Source of the DNA: RCIO01 sp964629765
GTDB taxonomy: Bacteria > Pseudomonadota > Alphaproteobacteria > Rhizobiales > Rhizobiaceae
DNA: 26,013 bases
Direction of reading: 5' to 3'
Assembly (NCBI GenBank): GCA_964629765.1
Contig: CAZVTK010000054.1
Coordinates: 1 to 26,013, forward strand
Of the stretch, positions 1-7,481 are shown piece after piece; positions within the stretch are counted from its first letter, which is position 1, and each line of letters begins with the position of its first letter. The notes under the pieces are model-generated. The model had not been told where the DNA came from, did not search any database, and saw only the letters and a program-made list of their open reading frames with translations. The translations under genes and the position numbers were made by a program.

Positions 1-1571
1 CGGGCCGCGCCGCGTTCGACCCGCGCAACCACTGGTCCGGGCTGATGGTGACGACGCGTCCCTTCCAGGACAACGCGCCCGAGGCCGGCCGCAGGCTCTA
101 CGAGCAGCCGCGGCTGATCGGCGGCGGCTCCTCCATCAATGGCCAGGTGGCCAATCGCGGCACGCCGGCCGACTATGACGAATGGGCGGCGGCGGGGGCC
201 GCCGGCTGGGGCTGGGACGGGGTGCTGCCCTATTTCCGCAAGCTCGAACGCGACCTCGACTTCGCAGGGCCTACGCACGGCAACGACGGCCCCATTCCGA
301 TCCACCGCATTCCGCGCGCCAAATGGCCGGCCTATTCCCTTGCCGTCGAGACGGCGCTCGGTGAGCTCGGGTTCCGGGGCATCGAGGACCAGAACGGCGT
401 CTATACGGACGGGCACTTCCCGATCACGCTCTCCAACGACGGCACGCACCGCGTCTCCACCGCCATGGCCTATCTCGGCGCCGATGCGCGCCGGCGCGCC
501 AACCTCGAAATCATGGCGGATGCGCAGGTGCTGTCGATCCGCTTCGAGGGCCGCCGCGCCACCGGCCTCGTGGTGCGGCGCGGCGGGACGGACGGCACGA
601 TCGACACGGCCAATGTCGTGGTGTCGGCGGGGGCGCTGCACTCCCCTGCCCTGCTGCTGCGCTCGGGCTTGGGGCCGGGGCTCGCCCTGAAGCGCCTCGG
701 CATCGAGCCCATCGCGGACCTGCCCGGCGTCGGCGAGAACCTTCAGGAGCATCCCGGCATCTCGCTCGCCTCCTTCATCCGCCCCGGCAAGCGGCTCGGC
801 GCGGCGACGCGCCGCCATATCCACCTCGCCATGCGCTACAGCTCGGGACATCCGGGCGGGGCGCCGTCGGACATGTACATGATGTTCGCCGCCAAATCGG
901 CCTGGCACCCGCTGGGCCGCAAGATCGGCACGGCGATCTCGTGGATCAACAAGGTGCATTCGACCGGCCGGGTCGAGCTCGCCAGCGCCGACCCGGCCGC
1001 CGAGCCGGTGGCGGCGTTCAACTTCCTCAAGGACGAGCGCGACCTCCAGCGCCTGTCCGACGCGGTGGTGCTGATGGCGCGCATCTTCGCCGCGCCGGCC
1101 ATGGCGGACGTCATCGACCATGCCGGGCCGTCGAGCTACAGCGGCTTTGCCAAGTCGCTCGGGCGCCAGACGCTGCGCAACTATCTGCTGACCGCGCCGA
1201 CCGCGCTGGCGCTCGACGCGCTGCCGCCGCTCAGGGCGACCTTCTTCCGCACCATGGTGTCGGGCGGCAGCTCGCTCGCCGGGCTTCTTTCGGACCGCGC
1301 GGCGCTGGAGACCTATGTGCGCGACCACGCGTTTCCGCAGTGGCACGCCTGCGGCACCTGCCGGATGGGGCCGGCGGACGATGCGATGGCCGTGGTCGAT
1401 CCGTCGACCGGCGCGGTGCACGGCTTCGAAGGGCTCTTCGTCGCGGACGCGTCGATCATGCCGACAGCGCCGCGCGCCAACCTCAACATCCCCGTCATCA
1501 TGATCGCCGAGAAGATGTCGGAGCTGATCGGCGCGGCAACGCGCAGCCGGGCGATAAGCGAGGCGGTCTGA
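1..1571 (+). CDS. GMC family FAD oxidoreductase, 5'-truncated
   Basis: This is the C-terminal part of a glucose-methanol-choline family flavoprotein, which would oxidise an alcohol or related substrate using bound FAD. The frame is open from base 3, so the gene runs off the left edge, and the N-terminal GxGxxG FAD-binding fold is missing. The visible part begins with residues that continue smoothly into the GMC signature (LIGGGSSINGQ, about bases 114-150). Near the C-terminus are the expected catalytic His (WHACGTCRMG) and Asn (PRANLNIPVIMIAEK). About 523 residues are visible, close to the full family length of 530-560, so only a few dozen residues are lost. It converges with the decarboxylase-dehydrogenase fusion gene downstream. 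The family is certain from sequence. The substrate is unknown; a choline-dehydrogenase-like or alcohol-dehydrogenase label would be a guess. Confidence 0.9.
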   Translation, partial: GRAAFDPRNHWSGLMVTTRPFQDNAPEAGRRLYEQPRLIGGGSSINGQVANRGTPADYDEWAAAGAAGWGWDGVLPYFRKLERDLDFAGPTHGNDGPIPIHRIPRAKWPAYSLAVETALGELGFRGIEDQNGVYTDGHFPITLSNDGTHRVSTAMAYLGADARRRANLEIMADAQVLSIRFEGRRATGLVVRRGGTDGTIDTANVVVSAGALHSPALLLRSGLGPGLALKRLGIEPIADLPGVGENLQEHPGISLASFIRPGKRLGAATRRHIHLAMRYSSGHPGGAPSDMYMMFAAKSAWHPLGRKIGTAISWINKVHSTGRVELASADPAAEPVAAFNFLKDERDLQRLSDAVVLMARIFAAPAMADVIDHAGPSSYSGFAKSLGRQTLRNYLLTAPTALALDALPPLRATFFRTMVSGGSSLAGLLSDRAALETYVRDHAFPQWHACGTCRMGPADDAMAVVDPSTGAVHGFEGLFVADASIMPTAPRANLNIPVIMIAEKMSELIGAATRSRAISEAV

Positions 1572-1577
1572 GCCGAA

Positions 1578-1606
1578 GCGGCGGGGACGGCGGATCGCCC
1601 CGCCGC
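1578..1606. terminator. Candidate bidirectional terminator hairpin
   Basis: A perfect 9-bp GC-only stem (GCGGCGGGG at 1578-1586, CCCCGCCGC at 1598-1606) encloses an 11-nt loop. It lies in the 60-bp gap between the stop codons of two convergent genes. There is no long T-run on either side, so it is not a textbook intrinsic terminator. Position and stem strength are the only support. Confidence 0.45.
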
Positions 1607-1631
1607 CCTTGCGCACAGTCGGGACCGGACG

Positions 1632-4600
1632 TCAGCCGACGATGTGGATCGTCTTGGTCTCGATATAGTTGTCGAGGCCCTCGGGACCGCCCTCGCGGCC
1701 GTAGCCCGATTGCTTGTAGCCACCGAAAGGCTGCTTGGGATCGACGATCATGCCGTTGACCGTCACGTTGCCCGAGCGGATGCGCCGCGCCACCGCATAG
1801 GCGCTGTGCTCGCTGCCGTAGACGGAAGCGTTGAGGCCGTAGGTGGAGTTGTTGGCCTTGCGGACCGCGTCCTCCTCGTCGGAATAGGTGATGACCGACA
1901 CGACGGGCCCGAAGATCTCCTCCTGCGCGATCCTGCTGTCGGCCTGAACGTCGGTGAACACGGTCGGCTCGACGTAAAAACCCTTGTCGAGGCCCTTGGG
2001 CCGCCCGCCGCCGCAGGCGACCGTCGCGCCTTCCGCGCGGCCGGCCGCGATGTAGCCCTCCACGCGGGCGCGCTGGCGCGCCATGGTCAGCGGTCCCATC
2101 TGCGTCGCCGGGTCGAACGGGTCGCCGACCTTGATGCCGGACACCGCCGCCAGATAGAGATCGAGGAATTCTCGGCTGCGGCTTTCGGGCACCAGGATGC
2201 GCGTCAGCGAAAAGCACACCTGCCCGGTGATCGGCATGGTGTAGACCATGAGGCTCGGCAGCGCGGCCTTGAAATCGGCGTCCGGCAGCAGGATCGCCGC
2301 CGACTTGCCGCCGAGTTCGAGGCTGACGCGCGCCAGCCGCTCCGCGCATGCAGCAGCGATGGCCTTGCCGGCGCCCGTCGAGCCGGTGAACGCCACCTTG
2401 TCGATGGCCTTGTGGCGGACCAGATAGTCGCCGCCCTCGCGCCCTGCCGGCACGAGGTTGAAGACGCCCTCGGGCAGGCCGGCCTTCTCGATGCATTCGG
2501 CGAGGATGTAGGCTTCCAGCGGCGTCTCGGGCGACGGCTTGGACACGAAGGTGCAGCCGGCAGCAAGGCCCGCAGCGATCTTGTAGGACAGCAGCACCAG
2601 CGGCGCGTTCCACGGCGTGATCGCGGCGCAGACGCCGACGGGATCCTTGACCACACGCACGCGGCCGCCGTCGTCGCGCTTGCGCTCGTCGACGAAGGGG
2701 TATGTCTCGATCAGGTCGGCGTAATAGTTGAACAGCGTCGGGTTCTGTCCAACCAGCTTCTTGGTCAACCCGATGGGCGCGCCGACCTGCAAGGTCCAGG
2801 AATAAGCGATGTCGTCCAGCCGCTCGGTCAGGTTGGCCGCCACCTTGCGCAGATAGCGGGCGCGCTCGGCCGGCGCCATGCGCGGCCACGGCCCGTTGTC
2901 GAAGGCGTCGCGGGCGGCGGCGACCGCGCGGTCGATGTCGGCCGGGCCGGCCTCGGGATAGCTCAGCACCAGCTCCTCGGTAGCCGGCGAGATCACATCC
3001 AGCCGCTTCGTCGAGATCGGCTCGATCCAGCGGCCGCCGATGAAGAACTTTTCCGGCGCCTTCGGGCCGGCGGCGACCGGCCTGGTCATCACGTTCATGG
3101 CTTTGTCCTCCGGTTTCGCGGCAGCCTGCGGCTGCGCCTTTGTTTGTGCCTCGGCATGGGCCAGTGCATGGATATGGGGAGCGGCATGGGCATGCCCGTT
3201 CGCCTCGGGCGAGATGACGACCTCCATCAGGCGCGGCCCCTTCATCGCAAGGAACTCGCGCAGCTTGCCGGCGAGCTCCGTGCATTTGGCGCAGCGTCCG
3301 GCGCGCACGCCTTGCGCCTCGGCGATCGCGACGAAATCGACATGCCCGATCTCGACGCCGGCGACGCGCTCGGCATGGATCGTGTCGGCCATGCCTTTCA
3401 GCGCGCCGTAGCCGCCATTGTTGAGGATGATGACGAACAGGTCGACATCGTATTCGGCGGCCGACCACAGCGCCTGGATGGCATAAAGGCTGGAGCCGTC
3501 GCCCATCGGCGCGATCACCGGCTTGCCGGGCCGCGCCAGCGCCGCGCCCACCGCCGCCGGCAGGCCGAAGCCGAGGCCCCCGCTCGCGGTGGCGAAGAAG
3601 CCGCCCTCTCGGTCGATGGGGAAATGGTCGTGCAGCGCGCCGCGCGCGCTCGGAGCCTCCTCGACCACGATGCTGTCGGGCGAGCGCAGGTCGGCCAGCG
3701 TCTGGTAGAGGAACGCGTTGGTGATGCCCGCCGGCTCGGTCACGCGCGGCACGGCGCGCGCCGGCAGGTCGTTGCGCAGGGCGCGGGGACGCACCCGCTC
3801 GCCCAGCGCCTGTGCCGCCACCCGCAGATTGGCGAGCACGGCCATGCCCGTCGCCGCACCCGCCAGTTGCCTCGGATCGTCCGAGATCAGGCAGAGCTCG
3901 GCGCCGGCGGGCAGATGGTCGCCGCTGCCGGGGAAGTGATAGGTGAAGACCGGCGCGCCCATCACCAGCACGAAGTCGGAGCCGTCGAGGCAGCGCGACA
4001 GCGCCGGCTGCTGCGCCGGCAGGAAGCCGGCGAAGAGCGGGTGCCGCTCGGGGAAGCTGGCGCGCGACGACATCGGGCTCACCCAGACCTTCGCTTGCAA
4101 CCGCTCGGCGAGCCGCACGGCCGCGTCCCAGCCGCCGTCGAGGTCGACGCCCGGTCCCACCACCATCACCGGCGCGCGGGCGCGGTCGAGCCGGGCGGCC
4201 ACATCCTCCAGCGCGGCTGCGTCGATCCCCATCACCGCGCTCACCTCGCGGTCGGCCAGCGGTGCGCAGGGCACGTCCCAGTCGTCGAGCGGCACGGAGA
4301 TCACCACCGGCCCGCGCGGCGGCTGCATGGCCAGGTGCCAGGCGCGCGCCAGCGCCGCCGGCACGTCCTCGGCGCGCGCCGGCTCGACCGCCCATTTCAC
4401 ATAGGGTTTCGGGAACTCGACCGGGCTCTCGTTGAACAGGAACGGGTCGTGCGGCAGCAGGTCGCGCGTCTGCTGTCCCGTGGTGATGATCAGCGGCGTG
4501 CGGTTGCGGAAGGCGGTGAAGACGTTGCCCAGCGCGTGGCCGAGGCCCGCCGCCGAATGGAGGTTCACGAAGGCCGGGCGGCGCGTCGCCTGCGCATAGC

Positions 4601-4811
4601 CGTCGGCCATCGCGACCACGACGGATTCCTGAAGGCCGAGCACATAGGAGAAGTCCGGCGGCAGGTTGACGAACATCGGCAGCTCGGTCGAGCCGGGATT
4701 GCCGAAGACGCGGTCCATGCCCTTGCGCCGCATGAAGTCGAACACGGCGTCGGCGACGGTATGCGTGCGGAGGCGGTCGCCGGCAAGCGCGCCGGGGCTC
4801 ATTCGGTTCAT
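1632..4811 (-). CDS. Bifunctional fusion: benzoylformate-decarboxylase-like ThDP enzyme + aldehyde dehydrogenase
   Basis: One open frame of 1059 residues joins two complete enzymes. Residues 1-535 resemble benzoylformate decarboxylase (MdlC). Ser41 (NPGSTELP), Glu62 (LQES), His85 (LHSAAG) and His292 (VFTYH) fit the four catalytic positions known in the Pseudomonas enzyme, and the ThDP motif runs from GDG (437-439) to NN (464-465). Residues about 538-571 are a His/Ala/Gln-rich linker. Residues 572-1059 are an aldehyde dehydrogenase with TPWN (732-735), TGSTGAGK, general base Glu832 (LELGGKS) and nucleophile Cys866 (GQVC). Expected chemistry is 2-oxoacid to aldehyde plus CO2, then aldehyde to acid with NAD(P)+. 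The start at 4811 is preceded by GGGAGGA four bases upstream; an in-frame upstream extension to 5036 has no support. No stop separates the halves, but a good ribosome site and ATG (3098) lie in the linker, so separate ALDH synthesis is possible. A divergent LysR gene probably regulates it. Confidence 0.88.
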   Translation of the reverse strand: MNRMSPGALAGDRLRTHTVADAVFDFMRRKGMDRVFGNPGSTELPMFVNLPPDFSYVLGLQESVVVAMADGYAQATRRPAFVNLHSAAGLGHALGNVFTAFRNRTPLIITTGQQTRDLLPHDPFLFNESPVEFPKPYVKWAVEPARAEDVPAALARAWHLAMQPPRGPVVISVPLDDWDVPCAPLADREVSAVMGIDAAALEDVAARLDRARAPVMVVGPGVDLDGGWDAAVRLAERLQAKVWVSPMSSRASFPERHPLFAGFLPAQQPALSRCLDGSDFVLVMGAPVFTYHFPGSGDHLPAGAELCLISDDPRQLAGAATGMAVLANLRVAAQALGERVRPRALRNDLPARAVPRVTEPAGITNAFLYQTLADLRSPDSIVVEEAPSARGALHDHFPIDREGGFFATASGGLGFGLPAAVGAALARPGKPVIAPMGDGSSLYAIQALWSAAEYDVDLFVIILNNGGYGALKGMADTIHAERVAGVEIGHVDFVAIAEAQGVRAGRCAKCTELAGKLREFLAMKGPRLMEVVISPEANGHAHAAPHIHALAHAEAQTKAQPQAAAKPEDKAMNVMTRPVAAGPKAPEKFFIGGRWIEPISTKRLDVISPATEELVLSYPEAGPADIDRAVAAARDAFDNGPWPRMAPAERARYLRKVAANLTERLDDIAYSWTLQVGAPIGLTKKLVGQNPTLFNYYADLIETYPFVDERKRDDGGRVRVVKDPVGVCAAITPWNAPLVLLSYKIAAGLAAGCTFVSKPSPETPLEAYILAECIEKAGLPEGVFNLVPAGREGGDYLVRHKAIDKVAFTGSTGAGKAIAAACAERLARVSLELGGKSAAILLPDADFKAALPSLMVYTMPITGQVCFSLTRILVPESRSREFLDLYLAAVSGIKVGDPFDPATQMGPLTMARQRARVEGYIAAGRAEGATVACGGGRPKGLDKGFYVEPTVFTDVQADSRIAQEEIFGPVVSVITYSDEEDAVRKANNSTYGLNASVYGSEHSAYAVARRIRSGNVTVNGMIVDPKQPFGGYKQSGYGREGGPEGLDNYIETKTIHIVG
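3098..3111 (-). promoter_or_regulatory. Internal ribosome-binding site and ATG for a stand-alone aldehyde dehydrogenase
   Basis: Read on the minus strand, the linker of the fusion gene ends GGAGGA-CAAAGCC-ATG: a near-consensus Shine-Dalgarno sequence seven bases before an in-frame ATG (first base 3098). Starting there gives a 488-residue protein, the ordinary length of an aldehyde dehydrogenase. The site may be a relic of an ancestral separate gene or may still make a second product. Confidence 0.55.
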
Positions 4812-4926
4812 CAAATCCTCCCGTGGCCGGCCCTGACGCAACACGCCGGTCCACTCTGGCCGCAGTCTGGCACACCGACCGCCAACGCGGAATTGCCCGG
4901 AACGAAGAAAGCCATTAGCATTGGTT
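4812..4926. promoter_or_regulatory. Divergent intergenic region between fusion gene and lysR, with a LysR-type T-N11-A site
   Basis: These 115 bp should hold the promoters of both divergent genes. No convincing -35/-10 pair was found on either strand. A dyad CCAT-N11-ATGG (4912-4930) contains the T-N11-A core typical of LysR operators, but it overlaps the regulator's start codon, so it would suit autorepression better than activation. A direct repeat (CTCTGG and GTCTGG) lies near 4854-4870. Confidence 0.3.
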
Positions 4927-5829
4927 ATGGCTTTGGATGTGCGCTCCGCGACGGTCCTGCTCGAATGCGCCCGCAGCGGCAGCCTCGGGCGGGCCGCCGC
5001 CGCACTCGGCGTGTCGCAGCCCGCCGTCACCCGCACGCTGAAGCTGCTGGAGGACGGCTACGGCGTGCCGCTGTTCGAGCGCACCACGCGCGGCGTCGCG
5101 CCGACCGCCTATGGCGAGGCGCTGCTGCCCTATGCGCAGCTCATCGTCTCCGAAGCGGGCAACGCGCGCGAGGTGATCCGGCAGATGCGCGGCGCCAGCC
5201 GGGGCGTGGTGCGCGTCGGCGGGGTGGGCAGCGTGGTCAGCGGCATCGTGGTCGCGGCGATAGCCCGCGCGCGCCAGACCCATCCCGACATCCAGTTCCA
5301 GATCGTCGAGGAGCTGGAGGATCTTCTGCTCGGCCAGCTCAAGGGCGGCGAGATCGACATCGCCGTCTCGCCCGAGCCCTATGCCGACGACGACATCGTG
5401 CTCGCCGCCGCCGAGACGCTGCACGACACCGTCAGCGCCTTCGGCAACCCGCGCCATCCGCTGGCGGGCCGGCGCGCCGTGAGCCTTGAGGAAGCGGCCG
5501 CCGCCGACTGGGCGCTGCCGCCGGTCGCCACCCCCGTGGTGCGCGAATGGCTGCGGCGCTTTCACGGCCGCGCCGTGGAGCCGCGTTTGCCGGGCATCGT
5601 CTCGCGCTCTGTGCAGGTGATCAAGGCCGTGGCGTCGACCCAGGACGTGCTGTGCTGGATGCCGCTGCCGCTCGTTGCCGCCGAGGTGGCGAAGGGCGAG
5701 CTGGTGCGCATCGACATTGCCGAGCTGGACTGGACGCGCAGCTTCCGCATCTACCGCCGCCGCAAGGGCCTGATGTCGCCGGCGGCGGGAATCCTCGTCC
5801 AGAGCATCAGGGCGCTCGCGGCCGAATAG
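4927..5829 (+). CDS. LysR family transcriptional regulator
   Basis: This 300-residue protein has the usual LysR length and layout. The N-terminal winged helix-turn-helix lies at about residues 2-60 (SGSLGRAAAALGVSQPAVTR followed by the wing LFERTTRGV). A periplasmic-binding-protein-like effector domain follows from about residue 90 (GVVRVGGVGSVVSGIVVAAI onward). The ATG at 4927 leaves the normal three to four residues before the first helix. A TTG six bases upstream (4921) is a possible alternative, and the purine-rich GAAGAAAG is better spaced for it. The gene is divergent from the decarboxylase-aldehyde dehydrogenase fusion 115 bp away, the classic arrangement for a LysR regulator and its target. 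The inducer is unknown, though a 2-oxo or 2-hydroxy acid would fit. Its 3' end abuts the MITE-like element. Confidence 0.93.
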   Translation: MALDVRSATVLLECARSGSLGRAAAALGVSQPAVTRTLKLLEDGYGVPLFERTTRGVAPTAYGEALLPYAQLIVSEAGNAREVIRQMRGASRGVVRVGGVGSVVSGIVVAAIARARQTHPDIQFQIVEELEDLLLGQLKGGEIDIAVSPEPYADDDIVLAAAETLHDTVSAFGNPRHPLAGRRAVSLEEAAAADWALPPVATPVVREWLRRFHGRAVEPRLPGIVSRSVQVIKAVASTQDVLCWMPLPLVAAEVAKGELVRIDIAELDWTRSFRIYRRRKGLMSPAAGILVQSIRALAAE

Positions 5830-5830
5830 C

Positions 5831-6105
5831 CTAGAGCCTGTTATGGACCATGGATGGAGGCTGCGTTGAGCGACGAAGGACCGCATGACAGGAGAAAGGC
5901 GCAGGCCGGTATCGGGCATACCGGCAAGCCTTTCGACGCATCAGGCGGCCTTCGCCGCTCAACCCTTCGGGCTGCGCCGCTTTTGGCCCACCGGTTCGTC
6001 GCCGGTCTTGCAGGTATGCCCGATACCGGTCTGCGACCGGCTCCTGCCGGGCGGGCCAAAATCGGCAGCAGCGCAGCCCCATCCATGGTTCATAACAGGC
6101 TCTAG
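5831..6105. mobile_element. MITE-like non-autonomous palindromic element with CTAG flanks
   Basis: A 275-bp element lies between two convergent genes. The outer 27 bases of each end are inverted copies with one mismatch (left 5831-5857, right 6079-6105; both begin CTAGAGCCTGTTATG). With a one-base gap the similarity extends to about 40 bases. The outermost CTAG on both sides could be a four-base target duplication, as seen for some IS5-group elements. An exact inner inverted repeat of 17 bases (5906-5922 and 6013-6029) gives further secondary structure, and CCGGTAT/ATACCGG (5906-5924) forms a local hairpin. Short open frames exist on both strands but none resembles a protein. It probably also ends transcription of both neighbours. 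Mobilisation by an IS5-family transposase is inference. Confidence 0.85.
5906..6029. repeat. Internal inverted repeat of the MITE-like element
   Basis: CCGGTATCGGGCATACC at 5906-5922 is the exact reverse complement of bases 6013-6029, and 90 bp separate the arms. The left arm plus two bases is itself a hairpin (7-bp stem, 5-nt loop). The core TATCGGGCATA resembles the hairpin core of the palindromic repeat at the right end of the window (TATCGGGATA). Confidence 0.8.
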
Positions 6106-7481
6106 CCCTCGGTCCCCATCTTGCCCGGGTTCATGATCCCGAGCGGGTCGAGCGCGGCCTTGATCCGCTTCATCACGTCGACGGCCGCGCCGTGCTCCTT
6201 GCGCATGAACTTCAGCTTCGAGATGCCGATGCCGTGCTCGCCGCTGGCGGTGCCGCCGACCTTCAGCGCGCGCTCGACCAGGAGGTCGGCGAGGCGCTCG
6301 GCCTCGGCCAGCTCGCGCTCGTCGGCCGGGTCGATCAGGTAGGCGGCATGGTAGTTGCCGTCGCCGACATGGCCGATGAGCTGGCCGGTCAGGAACGAGG
6401 CGTCGATGTCGGCGCGCGCATCGACGATCGCCTCGGCGAGCCGCGAGATCGGCACGCAGATGTCGCTGGTATGGAGCTCGCAGCCCGGCCGCGCCGCCTT
6501 GGTCGCCCAGTAGAGGTCGTGGCGGGCCTGCCACAGCTTCGCCCGCTCGTCGGCATCGGCCGTCCACCGGAAGCCGGCGCCGCCATGCCCGGCCGCGATG
6601 CCCTCGACGATACGCGCCTGCTCGGCCGCCCAGTCCGGCGTGCCGTGGAACTCGAAGAACAGCGTCGGCGTCACCTCCAGCGTCAGCTTAGAATAGGCGT
6701 TGACGTTGGCGATGGCGACCTCGTCGAGGAACTCGACGCGGGCGACGGGGATGCCGTACTGGACCGTCGCGATGACCGCCTCGACGGCGCTGCGCACGTC
6801 GGGAAAGCCGCAGACCGCCGACGATACCGTCTCGGGGATGGGATGCAGCCTCACCGTCAGTTCGGTGATGACGCCGAGCGTGCCTTCGGCGCCGACGAAA
6901 AGATGGGTCAGGTCGTAGCCCGTGGACGATTTCTTCGCGCGCGAGCCGGTGCGGATCAACTCGCCGTCGGGCGTCACCACCTTCAGCGCCATCACGTTCT
7001 CGCGCATGGTGCCGTAGCGCACGGCGGTGGTGCCGCTGCCGCGCGTCGAGGCCATGCCGCCGATCGAGGCGTCAGCGCCCGGATCGACGGAGAACATCAT
7101 GCCGGCGGCGCGCAGCTCGTTGTTGAGCTGCTTGCGGGTGACGCCGGGCTGCACCACGGCGACGCCGTCGTCGGCGCTGATCTCGAGGATGCGGTTCATG
7201 TCGCGCGTGTCGACGGTGACGCCGCCCCTCACCGGGATCGTGTGGCCTTCCATCGACGAGCCGGCCCCGAACGGCACCACGGGCACGCGATGGCGCGCGC
7301 AGATGCGCACGATCGCCTGCACGTCCGTCTCGTCCGCGGGAAAGGCGACCGCGTCGGGCATCGCCGGCGCGAGCCGCGACGTGTCGCGGCTGTGATGCTC
7401 GCGCACGGCGGCCGAGGTGACCAGCCGCTCGCCCAGCCGCTCCTTCAGCGCGGCGACCGCCGCCTCCACCGCCTCAGACAT
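6102..7481 (-). CDS. FAD-binding oxidoreductase, GlcD/D-lactate dehydrogenase type
   Basis: This 459-residue flavoprotein belongs to the PCMH-type FAD family with D-lactate dehydrogenase and the GlcD subunit of glycolate oxidase. These enzymes oxidise a D-2-hydroxyacid to a 2-oxoacid. The FAD-binding half has PFGAGSSMEGH (70-80), DPGADASIGGM (133-143) and the run RGSGTTAVRYG (147-157). The C-terminal half has GHVGDGNYH (370-378) and GEHGIG (414-419), with the His residues that ligate metal or act in catalysis in this family. The ATG at 7481 overlaps the stop of the upstream ThDP gene (ATGTCTGA), so the two are translationally coupled. An in-frame extension further upstream lies inside that gene and looks non-coding. 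Its TAG stop is part of the CTAG at the edge of the MITE-like element, so the insertion may have supplied or preserved the stop. No membrane segment or signal peptide is present. The substrate is not determined. Confidence 0.9.
   Translation of the reverse strand: MSEAVEAAVAALKERLGERLVTSAAVREHHSRDTSRLAPAMPDAVAFPADETDVQAIVRICARHRVPVVPFGAGSSMEGHTIPVRGGVTVDTRDMNRILEISADDGVAVVQPGVTRKQLNNELRAAGMMFSVDPGADASIGGMASTRGSGTTAVRYGTMRENVMALKVVTPDGELIRTGSRAKKSSTGYDLTHLFVGAEGTLGVITELTVRLHPIPETVSSAVCGFPDVRSAVEAVIATVQYGIPVARVEFLDEVAIANVNAYSKLTLEVTPTLFFEFHGTPDWAAEQARIVEGIAAGHGGAGFRWTADADERAKLWQARHDLYWATKAARPGCELHTSDICVPISRLAEAIVDARADIDASFLTGQLIGHVGDGNYHAAYLIDPADERELAEAERLADLLVERALKVGGTASGEHGIGISKLKFMRKEHGAAVDVMKRIKAALDPLGIMNPGKMGTEG

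Noticed and set aside
4812..5036. N-terminal extension of the fusion protein to 5036
   Set aside because: The extension overlaps the divergent lysR gene and its control region, is Arg-rich and unlike the family, and a strong Shine-Dalgarno sequence marks the ATG at 4811.
1644..5489. Very long open frames antisense to the decarboxylase-ALDH fusion and to other genes
   Set aside because: They are mirror frames of high-GC coding sequence, rich in Arg/Gly/Ala/His, with no recognisable motifs or ribosome sites. The opposite strand has clear catalytic motifs.
5854..6136. Short open frames on both strands inside the MITE-like element
   Set aside because: The same short peptides appear on both strands because the ends are inverted copies; no family-like sequence or start signals are present.
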